A program made the position numbers and the translations under genes. A DNA stretch of 64,000 nt, from the NCBI RefSeq assembly GCF_009728145.1, contig NZ_WOCA01000002.1, forward strand, positions 248,001 to 312,000, in the 5' to 3' direction. Below, in pieces: positions 16,827 to 25,625 of this stretch. Numbering within the stretch: position 1 is the stretch's first letter; each line of letters begins with the position of its first letter. The notes beneath the pieces are model-generated. The model did not search any database. It was not told where the DNA came from and saw nothing but the letters and a program-made list of their open reading frames with translations. Origin of the DNA: Ornithinibacillus caprae (lineage in GTDB: Bacteria > Bacillota > Bacilli > Bacillales > Amphibacillaceae).

Positions 16827-17732
16827 ATGAAATTACTTACTTTTCAAGTAAACAATGAAACTAGTAAAGTCGGAATTCAAAATGGAGGAACAATATTTGA
16901 CCTTTCAAAGCTTGTTGATTTATATCAACAGTCAACTATGCGTGATGTTCCATTGATAACAAATCTCGAACAATTAGTAACGTTAAATGAAGAAGTTATG
17001 CCTGTAGTACGTGATGTATTTGCTTGGGCAAAAGAAAATGAGAATGAGGTTTCCGAAGCTACATATTTGCTTGATGAAGTTACTGTTCAAGCACCTTTAT
17101 CTCAACCTGGAAAAGTAGTATGTGTTGGAAACAATTACATGGATCACTGTATTGAACAAAATGTCGAACCACCTAAAAAGCCAATGATATTTTCTAAATG
17201 GGCTTCTTGTATTGTTGGACCAGGTGAAGCAATTGAATTACCTGAGGACTCCGAACAGGTTGATTATGAAGCAGAATTAGTTGTTGTGATAGGAAAGCAA
17301 GGAAAAAATATTTCTGAAGAAAATGCACTTGATTATGTATTCGGTTACACCATTATGAATGATGTTAGTGCACGTGATGTTCAATTTGAAGATGTGCAAT
17401 GGGTTCGAGGTAAATCGTATGACACTTTTGCACCCCTTGGTCCGGTTATTGTAACGAAGGATGAGATTGAAGATCCACATAATCTAGATATTAAATTAGA
17501 GGTAAACGGGGAAGCATTACAGGATTCAAATACAAAGCATTTAATTTTTAATATTTCACATCTTATTTCATATTTATCAAAAGGCTTCACCTTTGAACCA
17601 GGTGACATCATTGCAACAGGAACTCCACATGGGGTAGGTGTTTTTCGTGAACCACAAGTATTTTTAAAATCTGGTGATAGATGCAAAATTGAAATCGAGA
17701 AAATTGGTGTATTAGAAAATAAAGTGAACTAG
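16827..17732 (+). CDS. Fumarylacetoacetate hydrolase-family protein, candidate diketo-deoxyrhamnonate hydrolase
   Basis: A 301-residue FAH-superfamily enzyme: small N-terminal domain (~1-70) and catalytic domain with KVVCVGNNYMDHC, metal-binding glutamates in DYEAELVVVIG, DVSARDVQ, RGKSYDTFAPLGP, and ATGTPHGVGV. Such enzymes cut C-C bonds of beta-diketo acids. Next to L-rhamnonate dehydratase and an alcohol dehydrogenase, the best guess is hydrolysis of 2,4-diketo-3-deoxy-L-rhamnonate to pyruvate and L-lactate. The ATG at 16827 follows AAAGGAGTG; upstream in-frame ATG codons lack such a site. Start of a four-gene operon. Confidence 0.82.
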   Translation: MKLLTFQVNNETSKVGIQNGGTIFDLSKLVDLYQQSTMRDVPLITNLEQLVTLNEEVMPVVRDVFAWAKENENEVSEATYLLDEVTVQAPLSQPGKVVCVGNNYMDHCIEQNVEPPKKPMIFSKWASCIVGPGEAIELPEDSEQVDYEAELVVVIGKQGKNISEENALDYVFGYTIMNDVSARDVQFEDVQWVRGKSYDTFAPLGPVIVTKDEIEDPHNLDIKLEVNGEALQDSNTKHLIFNISHLISYLSKGFTFEPGDIIATGTPHGVGVFREPQVFLKSGDRCKIEIEKIGVLENKVN

Positions 17733-17753
17733 ACAGCATTGGGGGAGAGTTTG

Positions 17754-18779
17754 ATGAAAGTATTATCTTGGAATGGACCAAAACAAATTGATGTTGAGGA
17801 AAGACCTATACCACAATTAAAAGAGAATGAAGTTCTAGTAAAAGTGGATGTTGTTGGTATATGTGGGTCAGAAATCGAAGGATTTTTAGGACATAATAGT
17901 TTGCGTGTGCCACCATTAGTTATGGGACATGAATTTAGTGGCCATATTGAGGAGCTTGGTGCCGAGGTAAATAGTTTAAATATGGGGTCAAAAGTGGTAG
18001 TAAACCCACTGCTAACGTGTGGAACTTGTAAGCAATGTGTCCGTGGGAATGGGCCACTATGTGAGAATAGACAAATCATCGGTATTCATCGTTCTGGTGG
18101 CTTTGCGGAATATGTTGCAGTCCCCGCAAGTTCTATTGTAGAAGTACCAGAAAAATTTGACTCTTATGCTGCAACACTTTCAGAACCACTTGCATGTTGT
18201 TTCCGAGCAGTTAGAAGAGCAATGGCACAGCATACGGTTCCAAATGTGTTGATATATGGAGCTGGTGCAATTGGTTTATTAAGCTCATTTGTTGCGAAAG
18301 AAATAGGAGCTAATAACATTATTGTTGCTGATATTAATGAGGATCGATTACAAACATTAAGCGATATTGGGATCGAGCATGCACTGAATAATGGTAATCC
18401 TGATTTTGAGGAGAAACTTGAAGGAATTGTTGGTAACAAAGGGGTTGATGTCGTAATTGATGCGGTTGGCTTTCTACCGACAAGATCTCAATCTGCTAAA
18501 CTAGTTAATCCAGGTGGAGTAATTATGAATATAGGGTTAGGTATTGATGAGACTCCAGTACCGATTAACCATTTTATCCGTAGTGAAATTACCGTTTTAG
18601 GTTCATTCTGTTACTCAAGGCAAGACTTCTGGGATGCTGTGCAACTTCTTGTTGAATCGAAGGTAACACCAGATGGTTGGACAGAAGTTCGCACTTTAGA
18701 AGAAGGTCAACAGTCGTTTATGGAGTTAATCGAAGGAAAAGTGAAAAATAGTAAAATTTTTCTTGACTTAAAGAAGTAA
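17754..18779 (+). CDS. Zinc-dependent MDR alcohol dehydrogenase, candidate keto-deoxyrhamnonate 4-dehydrogenase
   Basis: A 341-residue medium-chain dehydrogenase. The GroES-like half has catalytic Zn ligands in GICGSEIEGFLGH and GHEFSGHIEE, and a structural Zn cluster (LTCGTCKQCVRGNGPLCENR). The Rossmann half has YGAGAIGLLSSFVAKE and VADINEDRL (Asp favours NAD+). Family members include sorbitol, threonine and galactitol-1-P dehydrogenases. Between a FAH-type hydrolase and L-rhamnonate dehydratase it probably oxidises C4 of 2-keto-3-deoxy-L-rhamnonate. ATG at 17754 has GGGGGAG upstream. Confidence 0.82.
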   Translation: MKVLSWNGPKQIDVEERPIPQLKENEVLVKVDVVGICGSEIEGFLGHNSLRVPPLVMGHEFSGHIEELGAEVNSLNMGSKVVVNPLLTCGTCKQCVRGNGPLCENRQIIGIHRSGGFAEYVAVPASSIVEVPEKFDSYAATLSEPLACCFRAVRRAMAQHTVPNVLIYGAGAIGLLSSFVAKEIGANNIIVADINEDRLQTLSDIGIEHALNNGNPDFEEKLEGIVGNKGVDVVIDAVGFLPTRSQSAKLVNPGGVIMNIGLGIDETPVPINHFIRSEITVLGSFCYSRQDFWDAVQLLVESKVTPDGWTEVRTLEEGQQSFMELIEGKVKNSKIFLDLKK

Positions 18780-18799
18780 GAGTTTGAGGAGGAAAAAAG

Positions 18800-19987
18800 A
18801 TGAGTGTAACTGGACATAAAATAAAAGCTATCCGTGCATATGTCGTAGGTGGTGGCGGTGGGGACTACCATGACCAAGGACAAGAACACTGGATTGTTAA
18901 TCAGATTGCAACACCAATGAGTATTTATCCAGAATATAGGCAAACACGAACAAGTTTTGGGATTAATGCATTAAAAACATTAGTAGTAGAGGTTGAATCC
19001 AATCATGGTGAGATTGGTGTTGGGATTTCAACTGGTGGGTATCCCGCTGCATGGATTGTAATGAATCATTTGGATCGATTTATTGTTGACCAGCCTGTTG
19101 AAAATGTAGAAAAAATGTGGGATCAAATGTACCGTGCAACTATGTATTATGGTCGCAAAGGTGTTGTAATGAATGCAATATCTGCAGTTGATTTAGCATT
19201 GTGGGATTTACTTGGAAAAGTAAGACAGGAACCTGTTTATGCAATGATTGGTGGAAAAGTTCGTGAAGAGATATCTTGCTATGCAACGGGGCCGCGTCCT
19301 AATTTAGCAAAGGAAATGGGCTTTATCGGTGGCAAGCTTCCATTAGTATATGGTCCTGCAGATGGAGAAGAAGGATTACGTAAAAATATAGAACATGCTG
19401 CTGAGATGCGTAATCGAGTAGGCGATGACTTCTGGCTCATGTGGGATTGCTGGATGGCGCTTGACTTACCATACGCACAAAAGTTGATGGAAAAATCATC
19501 TGAGTTAGGTTTTAAGTGGATTGAGGAATGTTTCAATCCAGATGATTATTGGGCATATCGTGATCTGAAAAAACGGGCACCAAATAATATGATGGTAACT
19601 GGTGGGGAGCATGAAGCAACTCGTTATGGTTTTCGTATGTTAATGGAGTTTAGTGACCTAGACATTATTCAACCAGATGTTGGTTGGTGTGGTGGTTTAA
19701 CGGAACTAATAAAAATTGGTAACTTAGCTGAGAGCTATGGAAAATATGTTATTCCTCACGGTAGTGGCGTGTATAGCTATCACTATGTCATTACGAAAAC
19801 GAATAGTCCGTTTGCTGAATATCTAGTGATGAGTCCGAATGCTGATAAAGTGGTTCCACAGTATTATCCGTTATTAGAAGGGGAAGTTATTCCAGAAAAT
19901 GGAAAAGTGAAATTAGATGACCGTCCAGGGTTTGGAGTTACTTTATCAAAAGATGCTAATTTGACTCAAGTTTATAAAGAAAAATAA
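18800..19987 (+). CDS. rhmD: L-rhamnonate dehydratase
   Basis: A 395-residue enolase-superfamily dehydratase closely resembling Escherichia coli RhmD over its whole length: GGGDYHDQGQEHWIVNQIAT, SFGINALKTLVVEVE, ATGPRPNLAKEMGFIGGK, metal ligands in WLMWDCWM, KWIEECF and GGEHEAT, then IQPDVGWCGGLTELI and the catalytic histidine in VIPHGSGVYS. It removes water from L-rhamnonate to give 2-keto-3-deoxy-L-rhamnonate. ATG follows GAGGAGG. Related sugar acids (L-mannonate, L-lyxonate) are possible alternative substrates. Confidence 0.9.
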   Translation: MSVTGHKIKAIRAYVVGGGGGDYHDQGQEHWIVNQIATPMSIYPEYRQTRTSFGINALKTLVVEVESNHGEIGVGISTGGYPAAWIVMNHLDRFIVDQPVENVEKMWDQMYRATMYYGRKGVVMNAISAVDLALWDLLGKVRQEPVYAMIGGKVREEISCYATGPRPNLAKEMGFIGGKLPLVYGPADGEEGLRKNIEHAAEMRNRVGDDFWLMWDCWMALDLPYAQKLMEKSSELGFKWIEECFNPDDYWAYRDLKKRAPNNMMVTGGEHEATRYGFRMLMEFSDLDIIQPDVGWCGGLTELIKIGNLAESYGKYVIPHGSGVYSYHYVITKTNSPFAEYLVMSPNADKVVPQYYPLLEGEVIPENGKVKLDDRPGFGVTLSKDANLTQVYKEK

Positions 19988-20006
19988 AGGGGTTAACCAA
20001 TAAAAT

Positions 20007-20046
20007 ACATGGCAGATTTGAAGTGTTAGCCTTTCGTCTGCCATGT
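20007..20046 (+). other. Intercistronic hairpin between rhmD and the GntP permease gene
   Basis: Perfect 10-bp stem ACATGGCAGA / TCTGCCATGT with a 20-nt loop and no T run. It may stabilise or process the operon mRNA rather than end it. Confidence 0.55.
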
Positions 20047-20074
20047 AAATAGATCAAAGGGAGAGGGAAAAGTT

Positions 20075-21418
20075 ATGGGTCAAGATACGTTATTACTTAT
20101 TTATTTAGGTATATCCCTAGTCATTATGCTAGGTCTTGTTGTAAAGTTTAAAATAAATGTAGCTATTTCACTTGTGATGGCGAGTTTATTTATGGGACTT
20201 GCATCCGGGCTAGGTTTACTTGGTACATTAGATGGAATATCACAGGGATTTGGTGGATTAATGACAGATCTTGGTATTCCTATTGGCTTAGGGGTGATTC
20301 TAGGTAAGCTTATTTCGGATTCAGGAGGAGCGTACTCGATTGCAGAGGCAATATTAAAACGAACGAATGAAAAGTGGGCATTATATTCCTTAGGGATTGC
20401 ATCATTTGTACTTGCAATACCGGTATTTTTCGATGTAGCATTTATTATTTTAGTTCCTTTAGCAATCCAATTAGGAAATAAAATTAATAAACCACTACCA
20501 TACGCAGTAGGGGCTATCATTATTGGGGCAGCAATAGCACATACATTGGTTCCCCCAACACCTAATCCATTGGCAGCAGCTGGGATTTTAGATTTTGATT
20601 TAGGTATTATGATTGTAGTAGGTGTTATTGTAGGTTTATTAGGTACGTTATGTACTGTAAAAATATATTTTATGATATTAGATAAAGGCTTCTGGAATAA
20701 GGATACGGATGAGGATGCAACAATGGAGAATCCATATGGTACAATGGATATCCCAGAAAATCGTCCATCGGCATTTTTATCGATAATTCCTATCGTACTG
20801 CCAAGTATTCTAATTTTATTCGGATCTTTTGGTAACGTTTTCTTTGACGAAAATCCTGCAATTATAACATTTCTAAGTGATCGTATTGTTGCATTACTAG
20901 CAGGTACAATTGTTGCATACTTTGTAGCTGCAAAAGCGTTAAATAAAAATAAACGTGATTTATCATCTTCTGAAGCGATGCAGGCAGCGGGTATTGTACT
21001 ACTAATTACAGGTGCAGGTGGTTCATTCGGTACTATTATTAAAAGTACTGGGATTGACCAAGCGATTTTAAATATTTTTGTAAGTGATGCACATTCCACA
21101 ATTAGTGTACTATTAGTAGCATTCTTTATGGGTGTTTTATTTAGAACGATAACAGGCTCTGGAACAGTAGCTGGTATAACTACTATGACTATTATGGCAG
21201 GTGTTTCCGCTGGCGTTGACGTTCATCCAGTATGGGTAGCCATGGCTTCATTATCTGGTGGATTAATGTTAGGACATGTGAATGATAGTGGATTCTGGAT
21301 TTCAACTAAGATAGCAGGTTTAAGTGTTAAAGGTGGATTAAAAACCTATACAACAAGTGAAGCAATCGCCGGATTTGTAGTCATCATTATTACCATTATC
21401 GGAGCTCATATTTTTTAG
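20075..21418 (+). CDS. GntP-family sugar-acid permease
   Basis: A 447-residue permease with about 12-14 helices and GntP family signatures (GLGVILGKLISDSGGA, AHTLVPPTPNPLAAAGIL, GTVAGITTMT, LGHVNDSGFWISTK). GntP proteins are H+ symporters for gluconate and other aldonates. As last gene of the operon it probably imports L-rhamnonate or a similar deoxy-aldonate. No L-rhamnose dehydrogenase or lactonase gene is present nearby, which fits direct uptake of the acid. ATG after AAAGGGAGAGG. Confidence 0.9.
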   Translation: MGQDTLLLIYLGISLVIMLGLVVKFKINVAISLVMASLFMGLASGLGLLGTLDGISQGFGGLMTDLGIPIGLGVILGKLISDSGGAYSIAEAILKRTNEKWALYSLGIASFVLAIPVFFDVAFIILVPLAIQLGNKINKPLPYAVGAIIIGAAIAHTLVPPTPNPLAAAGILDFDLGIMIVVGVIVGLLGTLCTVKIYFMILDKGFWNKDTDEDATMENPYGTMDIPENRPSAFLSIIPIVLPSILILFGSFGNVFFDENPAIITFLSDRIVALLAGTIVAYFVAAKALNKNKRDLSSSEAMQAAGIVLLITGAGGSFGTIIKSTGIDQAILNIFVSDAHSTISVLLVAFFMGVLFRTITGSGTVAGITTMTIMAGVSAGVDVHPVWVAMASLSGGLMLGHVNDSGFWISTKIAGLSVKGGLKTYTTSEAIAGFVVIIITIIGAHIF

Positions 21419-21429
21419 GGTATTTTTTA

Positions 21430-21449
21430 GGGGACAGGTCCCTTGTCCC
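21430..21449 (+). repeat. REP-like unit (single, variant)
   Basis: GGGGACAGGTCCCTTGTCCC, one substitution from consensus, 11 bp after the GntP permease stop. Confidence 0.85.
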
Positions 21450-21473
21450 ATTTGTATAATAGAGTCATAGATT

Positions 21474-21515
21474 TTCCCTTGATGGATTAGCTTCAACTTG
21501 CTTTCATCAAGGGAA
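21474..21515 (+). terminator. Hairpin after the GntP permease gene
   Basis: Perfect 11-bp stem TTCCCTTGATG / CATCAAGGGAA, 20-nt loop, followed by TAAGAGTTTT. The T run is weak and displaced, so it could be an attenuator that lets some transcription reach lutABC. Confidence 0.45.
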
Positions 21516-21553
21516 TAAGAGTTTTGGACTTGAATTAGGGGTTGAAGTAATTT

Positions 21554-21596
21554 GGGGTCAGGTCCTTTGTCCCGTTGGGACAAGGGACCTGACCCC
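21554..21596. repeat. REP-like palindrome (paired units) in front of lutA
   Basis: GGGGTCAGGTCCTTTGTCCC (21554-21573; one change), 3-nt centre, then GGGACAAGGGACCTGACCCC (21577-21596). The right arm ends 3 bp before the GAGGAGGG ribosome binding site of lutA, so it lies in the 5' leader of the lut mRNA or masks read-through from upstream. Confidence 0.9.
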
Positions 21597-21613
21597 AAGA
21601 GGAGGGATGCGGA

Positions 21614-22333
21614 ATGAAGGTTTCGTTGTTCATTACGTGTTTATGTGATATTTTTTCAACTAATGTCGGGAAAGATACGGTGGAGATTTTGGAGCGTGTC
21701 GGTTGTGAAGTGGATTTTCCGGAGCTACAAACCTGCTGTGGGCAACCAGCTTATAATAGTGGGTATTTGAAAGATTCAAAAGAAGCGATGAAACAAATGA
21801 TGCGGGCTTTTAGGGACTCTGAATATGTTGTTGGTCCATCAGGGTCTTGTGTTGGAATGTTACGTGAATATCCTGAAGTATTCGCTGGGGATCCTGACTG
21901 GGAAGAACCTGCTAAGGAATTGGCTGCAAAATCGTATGAGTTAACTCAGTTTCTAGTAGATGTAATCGGCGTGGTTGATATTGGGTCCACATTTAAAGGT
22001 AGAGTGACATATCACCCATCGTGCCACATGACGCGAATTCTAGGAGTAAAGGATGCACCGAAGGCATTACTTCAACAGGTTAAAGGTGTTGAGTTAGTTG
22101 AGTTACCAATAGCTGAGGATTGTTGTGGGTTCGGAGGGACATTTGCCGTTAAACATGCAGCTATTTCGGAACAGATGGTCAGTGAAAAATCACAGCATGT
22201 TTCGGAAACTAATGCTGAATTTTTGGTCGGTGGTGACATGGGTTGTTTACTTAACATAGGTGGTAGGATGGCTCGTGAGGGTAAGAAGGTAGAGGTCATG
22301 CACATCACAGGGATTTTAAATTATCGCCAATAA
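21614..22333 (+). CDS. lutA: L-lactate oxidation complex subunit LutA
   Basis: A 239-residue CCG-domain (cysteine-rich) protein with two CX(n)CCG motifs: LQTCCGQPAYNSG and AEDCCGFGGTFAVK, plus the upstream cysteines in FITCLCDIF and YHPSCHMTR. In Bacillus LutABC oxidises L-lactate to pyruvate; LutA resembles GlcF/heterodisulfide-reductase Fe-S subunits. First gene of lutABC, directly downstream of the rhamnonate-type operon, whose proposed products are pyruvate and L-lactate. Confidence 0.94.
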   Translation: MKVSLFITCLCDIFSTNVGKDTVEILERVGCEVDFPELQTCCGQPAYNSGYLKDSKEAMKQMMRAFRDSEYVVGPSGSCVGMLREYPEVFAGDPDWEEPAKELAAKSYELTQFLVDVIGVVDIGSTFKGRVTYHPSCHMTRILGVKDAPKALLQQVKGVELVELPIAEDCCGFGGTFAVKHAAISEQMVSEKSQHVSETNAEFLVGGDMGCLLNIGGRMAREGKKVEVMHITGILNYRQ

Positions 22334-22349
22334 AATGGAGGGATAGGAA

Positions 22350-23789
22350 ATGAGTATAAAGATCGGAAATGCTCCATTTGAAAGTCGTGTGCAAGATGGC
22401 ATAAAAAATGACTTTATGCGCAAGGCTGTATCCTCCGCACAAGGTCGCTTTCGAAGTGGTCGATTAGTGGCTGCAGAAGAGTTAGGTAATTGGGAAGAAT
22501 GGCGTACCTTAGGAGAAGAAATTCGAAGTCACACATTAGAAAATCTCGATTATTACTTAGAGCAGCTTAGTGATGAAGTCTCCAAACGAGGTGGAAATGT
22601 CTTTTTTGCACAAACTGCAGAAGAGGCAAATGAGTATATTAAGGAAGTTGTTAAGAAGAAAGAAGCGAAGAAAATTGTTAAGTCCAAATCGATGGTAACC
22701 GAAGAAATTGGCTTAAATCATGCCCTAGAAGAAGTGGGAAGTGAAGTTATTGAAACTGATTTAGGGGAATGGATCTTACAGTTAGATGAAGATCCACCAT
22801 CCCATATCGTAACACCGGCACTTCACAAGGATAAAGGTCAAATTCGCGAGACCTTTGCTGTGAAAAAAGGTTATGATAAATCGGATCGCCCAGAGGAGCT
22901 CGCATTATTTGCACGGGAACAGTTACGGCAAGAATTCCTACAAGCGGATGTAGGGATCACTGGTTGCAATTTTGCGGTAGCGGAATCGGGTGCGATAACG
23001 TTAGTAACGAATGAGGGAAATGCTAGACTTGCAACAGCATTACCAGATACACAGATTTCCGTAATGGGGATGGAAAGGATTGTCCCGACATGGGAAGAAC
23101 TGGAGGTCATGGTTAGCTTATTGACAAGAGCTGCAGTTGGTCAAAAATTAACGAGCTATGTTACTTCGCTTACGGGAACTAGGTTGGAGGACGAGGTGGA
23201 TGGACCTGAGGAATTCCATTTAGTTATCTTGGATAATGGACGTTCGAAGATTTTGGGTACTGAGTTTCAAGCTGCTCTACACTGCATCCGTTGTGCTTCA
23301 TGTATTAATGTTTGTCCAGTTTATCGTCATGTTGGCGGGCATGCGTATGGATCGATTTATCCTGGCCCAATTGGAGCTGTCCTTTCACCACTATTGGATG
23401 GATATGATGATCACAAAGAATTACCGTATGCATCTTCATTATGTGGTGCTTGCACCGAAGCGTGTCCGGTAAAAATTCCGTTACATGAAATGTTAATTCG
23501 ACATCGTCAAATTATTGTGGAGCGGGAGAATAAGGCACCGAAAACAGAGAAGATGATGATGAAGGGGTATGCAAAATGGGCATCGAGTCCAGCAGCGTAT
23601 AAGATGAGTACAAAAGTCGCTCGCCCAGCATTAAAACTCTGGACGAAAGATGAGTCTATTTCAAGTGGACCTGGGCCTTTGAAGGGCTGGACGGATTCCC
23701 GTAATTTCCCTGCACCGAGCAAGCAATCCTTCCGAGCTTGGTATAAGGAACGACAAAAAGGGGGGAGTTATAATGGGAATCCAAAATAG
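22350..23789 (+). CDS. lutB: L-lactate oxidation iron-sulfur protein LutB
   Basis: A 479-residue LutB. The large N-terminal LUD-type domain contains [20 protein letters not shown]; the C-terminal ferredoxin-like part carries two [4Fe-4S] motifs, [19 protein letters not shown] and [13 protein letters not shown]. Electron-transfer subunit of the lactate oxidation complex. Its 3' end overlaps lutC by 17 bp. Confidence 0.94.
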   Translation: MSIKIGNAPFESRVQDGIKNDFMRKAVSSAQGRFRSGRLVAAEELGNWEEWRTLGEEIRSHTLENLDYYLEQLSDEVSKRGGNVFFAQTAEEANEYIKEVVKKKEAKKIVKSKSMVTEEIGLNHALEEVGSEVIETDLGEWILQLDEDPPSHIVTPALHKDKGQIRETFAVKKGYDKSDRPEELALFAREQLRQEFLQADVGITGCNFAVAESGAITLVTNEGNARLATALPDTQISVMGMERIVPTWEELEVMVSLLTRAAVGQKLTSYVTSLTGTRLEDEVDGPEEFHLVILDNGRSKILGTEFQAALHCIRCASCINVCPVYRHVGGHAYGSIYPGPIGAVLSPLLDGYDDHKELPYASSLCGACTEACPVKIPLHEMLIRHRQIIVERENKAPKTEKMMMKGYAKWASSPAAYKMSTKVARPALKLWTKDESISSGPGPLKGWTDSRNFPAPSKQSFRAWYKERQKGGSYNGNPK

Positions 23790-24477
23790 AGAATCATTTT
23801 TAAATAATGTTGCTGAAAATCTTGGCCGTGAACGTCGAACACAAGATGTAAAGCGTCCTGAGTGGAGCGTGAATCCGCAGTGGGATGTGTACCGTGATTT
23901 TTCTCAGGATGAGCTTGTTGACGTATTAGAAAAACAGTGCGAAGTGATCCATACCGATTTTAAGCGCACAAATAAAGAGAATTTGGTAAACGTTCTTGCA
24001 GAAACGATTGAAGGTTTTGATGGAAACTCAATTGTGGCTGCGAATGATGAACGAAATGTATCGTATGGGTTAGTTGGCTTATTTGATAAGTTACACCAGG
24101 ATGGCAAGGAAGTTCATATATGGGATCCGAATTTTGGGAATAAGAACCGTGAATTTGCGGAACGTGCAGATGTTGGCATTACATTTAGTGATATTACGTT
24201 AGCGGAATCAGGTACAGTGACATTGTTTAATAATAAAAACAATGGAAGATCGATTAGTTTATTGCCTAGGACCTATATTGCCATCATACCTAAACGTACG
24301 ATTGTTCCACGAATGACGCAAGCAACAAAGCAAATACATGAAGCAAATCAAGAAGGACATAACGTTTCATCCTGTATCAGTTTTATCACAGGACCAAGTA
24401 ATAGCGCAGATATCGAAATGAAATTAATCGTCGGAGTTCACGGACCAGTCAACGTTTGTTATGTAGTGGTTGAGTGA
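23773..24477 (+). CDS. lutC: L-lactate oxidation complex subunit LutC
   Basis: A 234-residue LUD-domain protein with [20 protein letters not shown] and [20 protein letters not shown], as in LutC/YkgG. Third subunit of the L-lactate oxidation complex. Its AAAGGGGGGAG ribosome binding site lies inside lutB, giving translational coupling. Ends 5 bp before a REP-like unit. Confidence 0.94.
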   Translation: MGIQNRESFLNNVAENLGRERRTQDVKRPEWSVNPQWDVYRDFSQDELVDVLEKQCEVIHTDFKRTNKENLVNVLAETIEGFDGNSIVAANDERNVSYGLVGLFDKLHQDGKEVHIWDPNFGNKNREFAERADVGITFSDITLAESGTVTLFNNKNNGRSISLLPRTYIAIIPKRTIVPRMTQATKQIHEANQEGHNVSSCISFITGPSNSADIEMKLIVGVHGPVNVCYVVVE

Positions 24478-24482
24478 TGAGT

Positions 24483-24502
24483 GGGGTCAGGTCCCTTGTC
24501 CC
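24483..24502 (+). repeat. REP-like unit (single)
   Basis: Exact GGGGTCAGGTCCCTTGTCCC immediately after lutC. Confidence 0.92.
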
Positions 24503-24560
24503 ACTCCGACCCATTTTGAAAATAATTAAAAATTGATTAATAGACTATTATTGGTAGTAC

Positions 24561-24591
24561 AATTTGTGATTCTTCCTCTGAATCACAAATT
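24561..24591 (+). terminator. Hairpin downstream of lutABC
   Basis: Perfect 12-bp inverted repeat AATTTGTGATTC / GAATCACAAATT with a 7-nt loop, followed by an AT-rich but interrupted T stretch. Probable lut terminator. Confidence 0.55.
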
Positions 24592-24700
24592 ATTATTTAA
24601 TTTTCTAACTGCTTATTATTACAAAATCTAATTTTACGAGCGAAAGGCATCTTTGACAGGAGTTTCTATATAGATTATGTTATATAAAAACTATACAGGT

Positions 24701-24720
24701 GGGACAGCGGACCCGACCCC
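24701..24720 (-). repeat. REP-like unit at the 5' end of the RAYT gene
   Basis: GGGACAGCGGACCCGACCCC, three changes from consensus, located 17 bp before the transposase ATG. Same orientation as the three copies after the gene. Confidence 0.85.
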
Positions 24721-24737
24721 AAATTGAGGTGAGTTAT

Positions 24738-25499
24738 ATGTCAAGGAAGCCAAGGGTGAAAAGCTATAGTGGTATCTATCATATTATGATGAGAGGGATT
24801 AATAGACAAACTATTTTTGAAGATGATCAGGACAAAATAAGGTTTATAGAAACGGTTAAAAGGTTTAAAAACATAAGTAACTTTCATATTTATGGTTATT
24901 GTTTGATGGATAATCACATCCATCTATTAATAAAAGAGAATGACGAAGCGCTATCAAAAGCTGTTCAAAGGATTAGTGCAAGCTATGTCTATTGGTATAA
25001 TAATAGATATGACCGCTCAGGATCTCTATTTCAAGGTAGGTATAAAAGTGAACCAGTAGATTCGCTTTCCTACTTTTTAAAAGTAATAAGGTACATACAT
25101 CAAAATCCTTTGAAGGCTGGTTTAGCATCAAATGTATTTGAATGTAAATGGACAAGTGTCAATGAATATTTTAATAGATCTACCTTCTTAGATATTGAAT
25201 TTGCCCTCCATCAATTTTCCCCAGATAGAAAACAAGCAATTCAAATGTACACAGATTATATGCACGCTCCAAATGATGATGAATGCTTAGACGATCAAAT
25301 AATGGTAAAGTCCTCAGATGATAATGTGAAAAAATACCTTTCCGAAATTGGATTTCCTCACAGTAGTGAACTTCAAAAGATAGACAAGAATAAAAGAAAT
25401 GAAATTATTTTAGAACTAAAAAGCTTAAAAGGAGTAACAACTAGACAATTATCAAGAATTACTGGTATATCCAAAAGTGTGATTGATAGAGTGCGTTAA
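24738..25499 (+). CDS. REP-associated tyrosine transposase (RAYT), Y1_Tnp family
   Basis: A 253-residue IS200-like single-strand transposase. The HUH motif is DNHIHLL (H60, H62), preceded by IYGYCLM; the probable catalytic tyrosine is Y119 in RYIHQNPLKAGL. SGSLFQGRYKSEPVD is typical of the family. A C-terminal DnaA-like helix-turn-helix (~205-253; TTRQLSRITGISKSVIDRV) may bind DNA. ATG at 24738 follows GAGGTGAG. RAYTs act on REP hairpins, and matching repeats flank the gene on both sides, so it is the likely mobiliser of the dispersed family. No transposon ends typical of IS200 were seen, so it is a single-copy domesticated type. Confidence 0.9.
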   Translation: MSRKPRVKSYSGIYHIMMRGINRQTIFEDDQDKIRFIETVKRFKNISNFHIYGYCLMDNHIHLLIKENDEALSKAVQRISASYVYWYNNRYDRSGSLFQGRYKSEPVDSLSYFLKVIRYIHQNPLKAGLASNVFECKWTSVNEYFNRSTFLDIEFALHQFSPDRKQAIQMYTDYMHAPNDDECLDDQIMVKSSDDNVKKYLSEIGFPHSSELQKIDKNKRNEIILELKSLKGVTTRQLSRITGISKSVIDRVR

Positions 25500-25512
25500 A
25501 GCGTGTATATTT

Positions 25513-25604
25513 GGGACAAAGGGTCTGACCCCGAAAGAAACTGGGACAGTGGACCTGACCCCAAACAACCGCCTGAATCGGACTGGGACAAGGGACCTGA
25601 CCCC
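25513..25604 (-). repeat. Three REP-like units downstream of the RAYT gene
   Basis: Direct copies at 25513-25532 (GGGACAAAGGGTCTGACCCC), 25543-25562 (GGGACAGTGGACCTGACCCC) and 25585-25604 (GGGACAAGGGACCTGACCCC), separated by 10 and 22 bp. They progress from diverged to exact consensus. The last lies 7 bp before the ribosome binding site of the peptidase gene. Confidence 0.9.
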
Positions 25605-25625
25605 AAATAACAAAGGAGGAAGTCG

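Noticed and set aside
20101-21099. A 332-residue minus-strand open frame
   Set aside because: It is the antisense shadow of the GntP permease gene; biased composition and no ribosome binding site.
24738-25499. Complete IS200-type insertion sequence
   Set aside because: No left/right subterminal ends or target pattern are visible, the protein is longer than TnpA and has a C-terminal helix-turn-helix, and REP-like repeats flank it; a RAYT fits better.
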